DNA of 64,000 nucleotides from an uncultured Ruminococcus sp. Its GTDB lineage: Bacteria; Bacillota; Clostridia; Lachnospirales; Lachnospiraceae. The notes under the pieces were generated by a model. It had not been told where the DNA came from, did no database searches, and was given only the letters and a program-made list of their open reading frames with translations. The position numbers and the translations under genes are program-made. Where the stretch lies: assembly GCA_904418845.1 (NCBI GenBank), contig CAJFQC010000003.1, forward strand, positions 1-64,000, in the 5' to 3' direction. Positions 1-7,742 of this stretch are shown here, piece after piece; the first letter of the stretch is position 1; every line of letters starts with the position of its first letter.

Positions 1-3
1 CGA

Positions 4-92
4 TGGCGGAGCGGGTGGGATTCGAACCCACGAGCCCGTGAGGACTACCTGATTTCGAGTCAGGCCCGTTATGACCACTTCGATACCGCTCC
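4..92 (-). tRNA. tRNA-Ser (anticodon CGA)
   Basis: Read on the minus strand, the acceptor arms GGAGCGG and CCGCTCC pair, followed by discriminator G and an encoded CCA. The anticodon loop CTCGAAA gives anticodon CGA, decoding UCG serine codons. The long variable arm expected of a class II tRNA and a GTTCGAATC T-loop are present. A degenerate copy of its 5' half lies exactly 200 bases further right. Confidence 0.95.
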
Positions 93-247
93 CTATATGC
101 TCAACCGCCGTTTTTCCCCGCCTTTTTCCGATAGAAAAGGGCTTTGGAAAGAACTGACGGAAAGAACAGCAAACTTATTCAATTTTCGAACCGGGTAAAA
201 CCCGCATGGTTACAAGGCTTTTGATGGACGAAACGGACAGCTCCCCG

Positions 248-292
248 CAGGATTTCGAGTGCGCCCCGTTATGACCACTTCGATACGTCTCC
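248..292 (-). pseudogene. tRNA-Ser remnant (5' half of a second copy)
   Basis: On the minus strand this begins GGAGACGTATCG and repeats the D-arm and anticodon loop of the neighbouring tRNA-Ser; the 22 bases CCCGTTATGACCACTTCGATAC are identical in both copies. The 3' side of the anticodon stem no longer pairs, and I find no variable arm, matching acceptor 3' strand or CCA, so it cannot fold as a serine tRNA. A GGTTCGAA string further downstream (about 184-191) may be what is left of a T-arm. Best explained as a decayed tandem copy or the scar of a recombination at the tRNA. Confidence 0.7.
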
Positions 293-383
293 ATAAAGTA
301 TGCAGTTCCTCATCAAGAGATATCCACGAGTTATAATTATAGCAGAATAAACGCAAAAAGAAAACCCTAAAATTCCAAATCTT

Positions 384-406
384 TTTTCGACTTTTAAGGT
401 CGAAAA
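384..406. promoter_or_regulatory. inverted pair of 0A-box-like sites
   Basis: TTTTCGAC (384-391) and GTCGAAAA (399-406) form a perfect inverted repeat with a seven-base spacer. The half site GTCGAA matches six of seven positions of the Spo0A box TGTCGAA. It lies about 100 bases upstream of a gene for a protein made only of a Spo0A-type DNA-binding domain, so autoregulation or control by Spo0A is plausible. The inverted geometry and the role are inference. Confidence 0.5.
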
Positions 407-503
407 TTATCGAATGATTTCTGTTGTATGTCAATTTTCTACATTTTACGATATTATAGGTGTGCTAAAGAACAGGTTGCTCAAATTAGAGAGGGGCATA
501 CCG

Positions 504-953
504 ATGAATTATGAAAAAATGATAGTCAATATTCTGGATTCTTTTGGAGTAAACCGTTCGTACACAGGACACACCTATGTCGTCTATGGTCTTCTTCTCA
601 TTATTGAGGATCCTAAACGTCTGGAGCTTATCACCAAATCTTTATATCTGAATATTGCCAAACATTATAACACTAACTGGAGCTGTGTGGAGAAAAATAT
701 CAGAACCATTGTAAGCTGCGTCTGGGATTCGCATAATACACAGCTGCTCGAAATTATCTTCAACAAATCTAATCGTGATAAGAAACCCACGAATAAAGAA
801 TTTTTAAAATATATGTATGACTATATCATGTATTCTCATGAAGATATATCATCTGTCAATGACAGGCTGATCTCCGTTATATGTCCGGTCTCCAAACGGC
901 ATTGCGAGGCTCTGAGCACATTTTATATCCGGCTGTCACAGATGATGGATTAA
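504..953 (+). CDS. stand-alone Spo0A C-terminal (sporulation initiation factor) domain protein
   Basis: 149 residues, almost entirely the DNA-binding effector domain of Spo0A (PF08769 type). Visible are the motif GHTYVVYGLLLI, ITKSLYLNIAKHYN (residues about 55-70), the recognition-helix region WSCVEKNIRTIVSCVW, and the closing PTNKEFLKYMYDYI. The usual N-terminal phosphorylation (receiver) domain of Spo0A is absent. I chose the ATG at 504 because GAGAGGGG stands just upstream; an in-frame ATG at 414 has no ribosome site and would add unrelated residues. The gene is AT-richer than its neighbours and stands alone. It may bind 0A boxes without phosphorelay control, either competing with Spo0A or acting as a specialised regulator; that role is inferred. 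Confidence 0.85.
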   Translation: MNYEKMIVNILDSFGVNRSYTGHTYVVYGLLLIIEDPKRLELITKSLYLNIAKHYNTNWSCVEKNIRTIVSCVWDSHNTQLLEIIFNKSNRDKKPTNKEFLKYMYDYIMYSHEDISSVNDRLISVICPVSKRHCEALSTFYIRLSQMMD

Positions 954-1038
954 ACTTGCCATAATAGAGGGAGAACACAGTCCGTACGACATGTATTCTC
1001 CCTGTATTTTCAGTTCGGTTTCCGTATTCAGCAGCAGA

Positions 1039-1518
1039 CTAATATTCACATAGTACGATGACCCGCTGAGGTGTTGTCTGTGCCGGGATACTGAAAGTAG
1101 TCGTTGTATAGTAAACCAGCAGTTCCGAATTTTCCGGACTGCATGTATACTGCTGCCCGTTCAGCGTCACAATGTTCGTTGTAGAACCGATGTTCAGCTT
1201 CAGTGAATTATCAGATGAAGTCAGATCGTCATCAAAATAATCCAGCTTCACCTGCTGGTTCCGCCGCAAAGTCGTTACCAGCTCCGCCCGGTACTGGGGC
1301 GGAAATACCGCCGGAGTAGGAAGGTTTGCATCGTAAAACGCGGCGATCCTCATACCGGGACGAAGACGCACATTGTCAACCACTGTTGTCTCCCCTGTAA
1401 CGATTACATTTACGATCTTCGAATTACTGACCAGGGATACCATCATGGAACAGCAGGAATCTCCCCTGTCGATCCCGCTTATGATTCCCTCCACACTTTG
1501 AAATGTCTCAAATGCCAT
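1039..1518 (-). CDS. conserved hypothetical protein, 159 aa
   Basis: Not recognised as a named family. The protein is soluble, with no signal peptide or membrane segment. It begins with a beta-rich stretch (VEGIISGIDRGDSCCSMMVSL) that looks like the first strands of an OB-like barrel, continues with VIVTGETTVVDNVRLRPGMRIAAFYD, and ends with a YTTTTFSIPAQTTPQRVIVLCEY segment. Two adjacent cysteines occur near residue 22. I remember similar unnamed proteins in Clostridia, but I cannot support a function. GGAG stands 11 bases upstream of the ATG. It is separated from the next minus-strand gene by 43 bases. Confidence 0.75.
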   Translation of the reverse strand: MAFETFQSVEGIISGIDRGDSCCSMMVSLVSNSKIVNVIVTGETTVVDNVRLRPGMRIAAFYDANLPTPAVFPPQYRAELVTTLRRNQQVKLDYFDDDLTSSDNSLKLNIGSTTNIVTLNGQQYTCSPENSELLVYYTTTTFSIPAQTTPQRVIVLCEY

Positions 1519-1561
1519 AACAGAAAGAACTCCTTATGTCTTTCTATTATTCTATGCAGAC

Positions 1562-2335
1562 TTAATGTCTCTGGCTCATATCACTGTATACTTCACAGAA
1601 TCTTGCCGCAAACGAGACCGGTTCCCCGCTCATATTAAGGTGTGACACATCCCCGATCTTAAGCCCTCTGAAGCACGCGTATCCCTGCTGCCTTTCCTCT
1701 GTCACAAGCTCTGTCACCGAAGTCGGCGCCAGCGCCAGATTCTGCCACATGGCAAAGGGGGACTGTCCCCACAAGTGCGCCAGCAGAGCACAGGTGATAC
1801 CGAAATGACAGAAGAACGTCACAGTTTCTGTATTCTCCTTCTCCACACGGTAGCCGATCCCCTCCCGTCTGTATCCCCGCTGCACAAGGAAATCGTCAAA
1901 TGCTTTCACTACACGGTCATAGATCTCTACCGTGTCCGAATTGTTGCAGATATCGCAGTCCTTCCATTTGACGCTGTCCATACAATCCTCATGGCTCATC
2001 CAATAGGAAGGCGCCACATCCCACACAATACGAGGCACATAGATGCCGTTCTCTTTTTCCGCGGTGGGGTATGCCTTTTGAAGATGCACCGCCTTGTTCA
2101 GATCGATCCTCGCCGGGAACTCCCTCAGCCAGTCCAGCGTCTCTGCGCTGCATCCCAATTTCTTTAAGCTGTACGCTGCCGTATCCTGCGCCCTGCCAAG
2201 CGGCGACACAAAGCAGGTTCCCATTCTGAGATCCCCAGCTCTAAGAGCAAGCGCCTCTGCCTCTCTGCGGCCTTTCTCTGTAAGCGTATCGTTCACATAA
2301 TCCGGATCTCCATGCCGGATAAACAGTATCCTCAT
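1562..2335 (-). CDS. histidine phosphatase family protein
   Basis: 257 residues opening with the phosphoglycerate-mutase-like signature LFIRHGDPDY, in which the RHG histidine is the phosphorylated nucleophile. A second catalytic element, CHFGITCALLAHLWG, supplies the later histidine. SPLGRAQDTA is the usual substrate-side arginine region. The family includes phosphoglycerate mutases, sugar phosphatases and cobalamin phosphatases; the substrate cannot be read from sequence. The ATG overlaps the stop of the upstream hydrolase by four bases (ATGA), with GGAGG nine bases away, so the two are translationally coupled. The length is slightly above the 200-residue norm because of an insert around residues 85-125. 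Confidence 0.88.
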   Translation of the reverse strand: MRILFIRHGDPDYVNDTLTEKGRREAEALALRAGDLRMGTCFVSPLGRAQDTAAYSLKKLGCSAETLDWLREFPARIDLNKAVHLQKAYPTAEKENGIYVPRIVWDVAPSYWMSHEDCMDSVKWKDCDICNNSDTVEIYDRVVKAFDDFLVQRGYRREGIGYRVEKENTETVTFFCHFGITCALLAHLWGQSPFAMWQNLALAPTSVTELVTEERQQGYACFRGLKIGDVSHLNMSGEPVSFAARFCEVYSDMSQRH

Positions 2336-3360
2336 TCTTTTTCTCCTCCGTAAACTTTCGATGGCATGTCAAGATCGAGCATCCGTGCAAGCCAGCATTT
2401 TGCCAGCTCCCGCCAGCATGTGACTTCGTACATGCCAGCCCGGATCTCTTCTTTCTCCGCAGGACTCCACTTCTGTTTCTTCGTCCCATCCAGCTCATGC
2501 TCTCTTAAAATCTCTTCCGCTGCTTCCGCCGGAAGACTTGTCCTTCCAGCACGCACCGCCTCCGCCAGAAGACGGATCTGTTCCAGAGTATACGGCTGTC
2601 CGTAATCACGCTCAAGCCATTCCTCTGTTGCCACAGACATACCGTGCCGCCCCCCTGAGAATACATGATGCGCGAAGGGAACTTTCGCTTCCCGGCATGC
2701 GCGCGCGAAAAGGCAGCTGTTCTCCACCGGAACAGAAGTATCCGTCACAGTCTGCCAGAGAAAGCAGGGAGGCATGTCTTCTGTCACATGTTTCTCAAGA
2801 GACATATATTCCAGCTCCGCCGCGTCCGGCTGTTCTCCACACAGCGCCCGGAAAGATTCCTGATTTGCATACTCCCCGGATGTGATCACCGGATAGCAGA
2901 GCAGCGCCGCATCCGGCCGTGCCGTTATCGCATCGTAAACGGCATCTGGATCCCGGATATCCTTGTGATGGACGCACAGAGAAGCGCACAGATGTCCACC
3001 CGCCGAAAAGCCGCACACCACAAGCCTGCCGGGGTCAATATGGCACCGGCCGCTGTGTCTGCGGAGGATACGAACTGCCCTTGCGATATCAGAAAGGGGC
3101 TGCGTCTTAAGCGGCTCCTCCAAATAGTTGACCGTATATGCCAGCACGAACACATTGTATCCCGCCCGGTAAAACTCCATTGCCGGAAGATGCGCTTCCG
3201 ACGGGGAAGCATACCGGTACGCGCCGCCCGGCGCAATCAGCATTCCCGGCCGTATCTCTTCGTCTTCATGCACATAACTTACCATGAAAGGAACAAAACC
3301 GTATGCTCCGGGGTAATTGTACTCTCCGTCTCTCCATATTTGGATCTTCTCACCGATCAC
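2332..3360 (-). CDS. alpha/beta hydrolase (esterase/lipase, BD-FAE-like)
   Basis: 342 residues with an alpha/beta-hydrolase fold. The oxyanion-hole region IAPGGAYRYAS (about residues 43-53) is followed by the nucleophile elbow VCGFSAGGHL (Ser about 120). The acid region QTVTDTSVPVENS (about 207) and the histidine in SGGRHGMSVA (about 237) complete the triad. These features resemble acetyl-esterase-type carbohydrate esterases, so removal of acyl groups from sugars is possible but not proven. The start is GTG with GGAGG eight bases upstream. A C-terminal tail of about 75 residues extends past the triad. It overlaps the downstream histidine phosphatase by four bases, pointing to a two-gene operon. 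Confidence 0.88.
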   Translation of the reverse strand: MIGEKIQIWRDGEYNYPGAYGFVPFMVSYVHEDEEIRPGMLIAPGGAYRYASPSEAHLPAMEFYRAGYNVFVLAYTVNYLEEPLKTQPLSDIARAVRILRRHSGRCHIDPGRLVVCGFSAGGHLCASLCVHHKDIRDPDAVYDAITARPDAALLCYPVITSGEYANQESFRALCGEQPDAAELEYMSLEKHVTEDMPPCFLWQTVTDTSVPVENSCLFARACREAKVPFAHHVFSGGRHGMSVATEEWLERDYGQPYTLEQIRLLAEAVRAGRTSLPAEAAEEILREHELDGTKKQKWSPAEKEEIRAGMYEVTCWRELAKCWLARMLDLDMPSKVYGGEKE

Positions 3361-3392
3361 TGTTCTCTCCTCCTGTCCTGCTCAGGCATGTT

Positions 3393-4223
3393 TTATAATT
3401 CTACATCTTTGAGATACGGATTCCGTGCTTCATAGAACTTCTCTTCTTCTACAGTCCGGGCCAGCTCCGCATCTATCGGCATCTTTCCGAGCACAGGCAC
3501 TCCCATCTCTTTTGCCACATCATCAATATGGCTTTCTCCGAACACCTTGATCTCTTTTCCGCAGTCCGGACATTTTACATAACTGTAATTCTCCACAATG
3601 CCCAGCACCGGGATCTTCATCTGTTCTGCCATGTTTGCCGCTTTCTTTACAATCATCTGCACCAGATCCTGAGGCGATGTCACAATCACCACTCCATCCA
3701 CAGGGAGCGACTGGAACACTGTCAGCGGCACATCGCCTGTTCCCGGCGGCATGTCCACAAAGAGATAGTCGATGTCTCCCCACATAACGTCCGTCCAGAA
3801 CTGCTTCACTACACCGGCAATGATCGGGCCTCTCCAGATGACCGGGGCAGCCTCATCCTCCAGCAGGAGATTCACAGACATGATCCTTGTCCCGTCTTTG
3901 GCGACACAAGGCATAATGCTGTCCTCTGTTCCTCTTGCCTTCTCATGGATGCCGTACATTTTCGGGATGGACGGTCCAGTGATATCCGCGTCGAGGATAC
4001 CCACTGTATACCCCTTTTCTCTCATCATCCTCACAAGAGACGCAGTCACAAAAGACTTTCCGACCCCGCCCTTGCCGCTCACCACGCCGATCACCCTCTT
4101 GATGGCGGAATACTGGTTCGCGGGTTCACGGAAATCCGTCTTCTTGCTCGTACAGGAATCCGCGTGGGCGCAGCCCGCGCAAGATTCTTCTGTGCATCCG
4201 TTTGTGTTCTGTTCTTCTGACAT
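3393..4223 (-). CDS. Mrp/NBP35 (ApbC) family ATPase, iron-sulfur carrier
   Basis: 276 residues. The deviant Walker A motif GVVSGKGGVGKS (about residues 45-56) with its signature lysines identifies the Mrp/ApbC branch of ParA-like P-loop ATPases. DADITGPSIPKMYGI and DYLFVDMPPGTGD follow as Walker A' and Walker B. The CPDCGK pair near residue 222 is the CxxC that bridges a labile 4Fe-4S cluster in the dimer. The N-terminus adds a cysteine cluster (CTEESCAGCAHADSC, residues 10-24) as in NBP35-type members. The role is loading Fe-S clusters onto apo-proteins, fitting a genome with several Fe-S hydrogenases. It is preceded by GAAGG and a TATAAT-type -10. Confidence 0.93.
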   Translation of the reverse strand: MSEEQNTNGCTEESCAGCAHADSCTSKKTDFREPANQYSAIKRVIGVVSGKGGVGKSFVTASLVRMMREKGYTVGILDADITGPSIPKMYGIHEKARGTEDSIMPCVAKDGTRIMSVNLLLEDEAAPVIWRGPIIAGVVKQFWTDVMWGDIDYLFVDMPPGTGDVPLTVFQSLPVDGVVIVTSPQDLVQMIVKKAANMAEQMKIPVLGIVENYSYVKCPDCGKEIKVFGESHIDDVAKEMGVPVLGKMPIDAELARTVEEEKFYEARNPYLKDVEL

Positions 4224-4361
4224 AATAAATACCTTCTCTCTGAATTTTTCTCTAAATTAAGCAGCGGCTCCCGGTATAATCCCCGCATAGCAGGGCAGAC
4301 CGCAGCAAGCGGCGGGCCCGGTCCGAATCTGCCGTGCTTCTTCTCGCTGTCCGCTGTGCTT

Positions 4362-4390
4362 ATTATACCACATTTTTCATATGTGAAATA
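4362..4390 (-). promoter_or_regulatory. promoter candidate for the Mrp/ApbC gene
   Basis: On the minus strand, TATAAT (4362-4367) with TG two bases upstream of it, and a weak TATTTC at the -35 position after a 17-base spacer. The 5' leader that follows, to the start codon at 4223, is about 135 bases and GC-rich, with no riboswitch I can recognise. Confidence 0.5.
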
Positions 4391-4422
4391 CTTTTTTGAC
4401 ATTTCACTCATCGTATCCCAGG

Positions 4423-5865
4423 CTATGCTGTCTCCCTTGTCACGTCTTTCAGCCATTTATAACTTCGGTACCTTTTATATGTAATCGGGATCTTGATGAT
4501 CTCATCGCTCATCAGGATTATATAAACGATGGGAACACTCAGTTTGAAGACAAACGCTGCCAGAAACCCGAACAAAATCGAACAGCACCACATCGTCGTC
4601 ACATCCAGGATCAGTCCAAACCGGGTATCTCCGCCGGAACGGAAGATTCCTACCACCATCGTGGTATTAAAGGACTGCCCGATCACAAAATAGGACATAA
4701 CAATGAACATGGCGCGCAAGTAACCTTTCGCGGTTTCCGTCAAGGACAGAGCTGCCGCCACTACAGGCGAAACGGCCAGTATGAGTGCGCCGCCGACGGC
4801 TCCCATGACGACACTCAGAAAGACAAATTGTTTCGCATACGCCCGCGCGTGTTCGGTCTTCTTCTCTCCGATGGTCTTGCCGAGCTGTATAGCCGCCGCA
4901 CTGGACAGTCCGAAAGCGACTACTGTCGCAAGCTGCCTCGCCACCTGCGCCACCGAGTTCGCAGCCACCGCCGCACTCCCCATATGTCCGAGAATCGCTG
5001 TGTTAGCCGCAGTCCCAAGCCCCCACATGATCTCATTGACGACCACGGGAAAGGCGTATATCATAAAGTCCTTGAATAATACCTTATCTGTATGGATGAT
5101 ATATTTTACACGAAGCTTGATCTCTTTGTTAAATATACGCGCATACCCTGCGACGAGCACCACTTCCAGGATGCGGGCACAAAGTGTTCCCAGCGCCGCT
5201 CCCTGTACGCCCATAGCGGGCATGCCAAGCAGCCCGAAGATAAATATCGCGTTTAAGATAATATTGCAGATGAGGGAAAGCAGATATACGACTGTCGCCA
5301 CGACCACCCGCTCCACACTTCTCATGATATACAGATACGCCTGTGTGACGCCGATCATAATATAGGTAAATGCCACGATTCTCAAGTATTTGATTCCTTC
5401 CGCAATCACCTCAGGATCGCTGGTAAATATCTGTATCAGAATCCCCGGTACGGCAAGCGCTGCAATTGTAAAGAGGGCGGTCACGCAGACTGCTGCTTTT
5501 ACCGCTATGCCGAGAATCTTTTCGATCGTCTTTTTATCCCCTTTTCCCCAATACTGGGCTGTCAGGACCGTAGCTCCTGATGTCAGCCCAAATAAGAACA
5601 GGGTCATGATGTACTGAACCTGTCCCGCCAAAGAGGCGCCGGACAATGCCTTCTCTCCTACTGCCCCAAGCATGATAACGTCCGCCGCGGTCACGCCCAC
5701 ATTGATCAGATTTTGCAGCGCCATAGGCACTACAAGGGCAATGACCGTACGATAGAATTTTCCCCACTCGATCCCCAGATCCTCACGTTTTTTTTTACCA
5801 AACATATTATAAAACACCGACATACTTCTATTACAGATCTGTATGCCGGCGCCGCTCCTTTCCAT
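4423..5865 (-). CDS. MATE family efflux transporter
   Basis: About 480 residues with twelve hydrophobic segments arranged as two six-helix halves. The first half opens with TVIALVVPMALQNLINVGVTAADVIMLG, the typical MATE first helix with its conserved proline and asparagine. The second half begins around DFMIYAFPVVVNEIMWGLG, its structural repeat. It exports cationic drugs or metabolites using a sodium or proton gradient; the substrate is unknown. The start is uncertain. The ATG at 5865 has a poor ribosome site, and in-frame ATGs at 5823 and 5805 also precede the conserved region. It lies 44 bases downstream of the purF-like gene on the same strand. Confidence 0.92.
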   Translation of the reverse strand: MERSGAGIQICNRSMSVFYNMFGKKKREDLGIEWGKFYRTVIALVVPMALQNLINVGVTAADVIMLGAVGEKALSGASLAGQVQYIMTLFLFGLTSGATVLTAQYWGKGDKKTIEKILGIAVKAAVCVTALFTIAALAVPGILIQIFTSDPEVIAEGIKYLRIVAFTYIMIGVTQAYLYIMRSVERVVVATVVYLLSLICNIILNAIFIFGLLGMPAMGVQGAALGTLCARILEVVLVAGYARIFNKEIKLRVKYIIHTDKVLFKDFMIYAFPVVVNEIMWGLGTAANTAILGHMGSAAVAANSVAQVARQLATVVAFGLSSAAAIQLGKTIGEKKTEHARAYAKQFVFLSVVMGAVGGALILAVSPVVAAALSLTETAKGYLRAMFIVMSYFVIGQSFNTTMVVGIFRSGGDTRFGLILDVTTMWCCSILFGFLAAFVFKLSVPIVYIILMSDEIIKIPITYKRYRSYKWLKDVTRETA

Positions 5866-5909
5866 ATATTATTGCTCTTCATAACGGCATCGGCCCGCGT
5901 ACTCCGCCG

Positions 5910-7322
5910 CTATTCCCGGCCGTTAAAGCAGTACGTACACACTTTGCACGGCTCCAGTCCGATGGACGCAATGAGATCATCCAGCCTGTGGAACCGCAGC
6001 GTGGTGAAATTCTGTATCCTGCGGATCTCCTCTACCATCTCGGTATATTTGCAGGAATCCGGATTCGCATACTCTTCCAGCGTTTCTTTCGGACAGTTCT
6101 CCCCTTCTCTGTCCTGAATGATTCTTCTCGTGATCAGGTCAAGATCTGATTTTGACCGTGAGAAATTCAAAAACTTACAGCCGTACACCAACGGCGGACA
6201 CGCCGGACGGACATGGACTTCCTTTGCGCCACTTTTATAAAGAAATTCTGTCGTCTCGCGAAGCTGAGTCCCTCTGACGATAGAATCATCGATCAAAAGC
6301 AGCTTCTTGTCCTCAATCAGCGCCTGCACAGGGATCAGTTTCATCCGCGCAATCAAGTCTCTCTGACTCTGGTTCGTAGGCATGAAGGATCTCGGCCAGG
6401 TAGGCGTGTATTTGATAAACGGCCTTGCATAAGGGATACCAGATTCATTGGCATAACCGATGGCATGCGCCACACCGGAATCAGGCACACCTGCCACAAT
6501 ATCGGGATGCACATTGCCCACATCACGCTTTGCCAGCATACTGCCGCACTTGTAGCGCATCTCTTCTACATTAACACCTTCGTAGGATGAGGTCGGATAT
6601 CCGTAATATACCCACAGGAAAGAACATATCTTCATCTCTTTGCCTGGCTCTACTAGTGTCTCCACTCCCTCCGGTGTGATAAACGCCACCTCACCCGGTC
6701 CTAATTCCTTATAATCCGTGTATCCGAGATTGATATACGCAAAGTTCTCGAAGGAAACGCAGTAGGCGTCCTCCTTCTGCCCGATGACAACAGGAGTCCT
6801 GCCATAGCGGTCACGCGCCGCATAAAGTCCGTCTTTTGTCATAATCACGAGCGTCAGGGAGCCGTCCACGATCTCCTGAGCATATCTGATGCCTTCTACA
6901 AGGCCCGCTTTCTTGCAGATCAGCGATGCGACTAACTCTGTCGCGTTAATCTTCCCTCCGCTCATCTCCTGAAAGTGAGAATTCCCTTCATTGAATGTCC
7001 TTCGCAGCAGTTCTTCCTCGTTGTTAATCTTTCCGACCGTCACGATTGCGAAACTTCCGTGATGAGACTGGATCAGAAGCGGCTGCGGCTCATAGTCTGA
7101 GATACAGCCGATACCCAGGTTCCCTTTCATTTCTTCTACATCCCTCTCAAACTTTGTCCGAAAGGGCGAATTCTCTATATTGTGAATCGCGCGGCAGAAC
7201 TCTCCTTTACCATATGCAGCCATACCTCCTCTTCTCGTACCGAGATGAGAGTGATAATCTACTCCGTAAAAAAGCTCAAGTATACAGTCCTTCTTCGATG
7301 CAACGCCAAAAAATCCACCCAT
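5910..7322 (-). CDS. PurF-like amidophosphoribosyltransferase paralog lacking the glutaminase cysteine
   Basis: 470 residues. The N-terminal Ntn-type glutamine amidotransferase domain is recognisable (YHSHLGTRRGGMA, residues about 24-36), but the protein starts MGGFFGV. Classical PurF exposes Cys in CGxFG as the nucleophile; here glycine replaces it, and no upstream in-frame codon can supply one. The phosphoribosyltransferase half is intact: KLLLIDDSIVRGTQ (about 335-348) is the PRPP loop, and PDSGVAHAIGYA is the preceding conserved segment. A C-terminal CKVCTYCFNG resembles the cysteines that bind 4Fe-4S in Bacillus PurF. It may use ammonia, or be a regulatory or repurposed paralog. AAGGAGG lies upstream. 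Confidence 0.85.
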   Translation of the reverse strand: MGGFFGVASKKDCILELFYGVDYHSHLGTRRGGMAAYGKGEFCRAIHNIENSPFRTKFERDVEEMKGNLGIGCISDYEPQPLLIQSHHGSFAIVTVGKINNEEELLRRTFNEGNSHFQEMSGGKINATELVASLICKKAGLVEGIRYAQEIVDGSLTLVIMTKDGLYAARDRYGRTPVVIGQKEDAYCVSFENFAYINLGYTDYKELGPGEVAFITPEGVETLVEPGKEMKICSFLWVYYGYPTSSYEGVNVEEMRYKCGSMLAKRDVGNVHPDIVAGVPDSGVAHAIGYANESGIPYARPFIKYTPTWPRSFMPTNQSQRDLIARMKLIPVQALIEDKKLLLIDDSIVRGTQLRETTEFLYKSGAKEVHVRPACPPLVYGCKFLNFSRSKSDLDLITRRIIQDREGENCPKETLEEYANPDSCKYTEMVEEIRRIQNFTTLRFHRLDDLIASIGLEPCKVCTYCFNGRE

Positions 7323-7378
7323 ATTTTGTGTCTGCCTCCTTCTGTTCTACGTCTGCTCATTAAAAACTAAAAACAAGT

Positions 7379-7415
7379 AATAGTCCAGCATGCGGAATAT
7401 GCATACTGAACTATT
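7379..7415 (-). promoter_or_regulatory. 15-bp stem-loop in the leader of the purF-like gene
   Basis: On the minus strand, AATAGTTCAGTATGC pairs with GCATGCTGGACTATT around a seven-base loop. Two positions are U-G wobbles in minus-strand RNA but mismatches in plus-strand RNA, so the structure appears kept for the minus transcript. A T-rich run (ACTTGTTTTTAGTTTTT) follows, so it could work as an attenuator or as a weak terminator. The rest of the 420-base gap 7323-7742 shows only the ribosome site of the plus-strand gene and a GC-rich imperfect hairpin near 7520-7548. Confidence 0.5.
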
Positions 7416-7742
7416 ATACAGGATAAAGGAAATTCGGGGAGTAAGTCAATACCTATCATTTGTTCAATTTCCTTATAAATATAAATAAGTAATAATGCTT
7501 AATCACTTTCGGTATTTAGCGCCGTATCGCTCCGCTCCCTTGTCGGCGCCACCATAGCCCCTTAACATTTCACAAGAGTAATTTTCTTTGCCCTTTTCTT
7601 TCTTTTGGATTATACTATATCTGTATTGATTTAACGCATCGCCGACAGCAGGCGGCCGTATTCTATCACCAGCAGAGATAAGGGCGCATCCGCGCCAAAA
7701 ATAATCAAGAATATCCCGTAAATATATATAAGGAGATTACCT

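Noticed and set aside
210-434. 74-residue minus-strand frame beside the tRNA remnant
   Set aside because: It reads across the tRNA-like sequence and the 0A-like repeats and has no family resemblance.
2665-3435. 256-residue plus-strand frame opposite the alpha/beta hydrolase
   Set aside because: No motif and biased composition; the minus-strand frame has the full catalytic triad.
3528-4220. Long open frame on the plus strand opposite the Mrp/ApbC gene
   Set aside because: Its translation is His/Arg-rich with no domain, while the opposite strand encodes a clear Mrp ATPase; a shadow frame.
7323-7742. Purine riboswitch before the purF-like gene
   Set aside because: No purine-aptamer core or loop-loop pairing could be recognised; only the simple 15-bp stem is visible.
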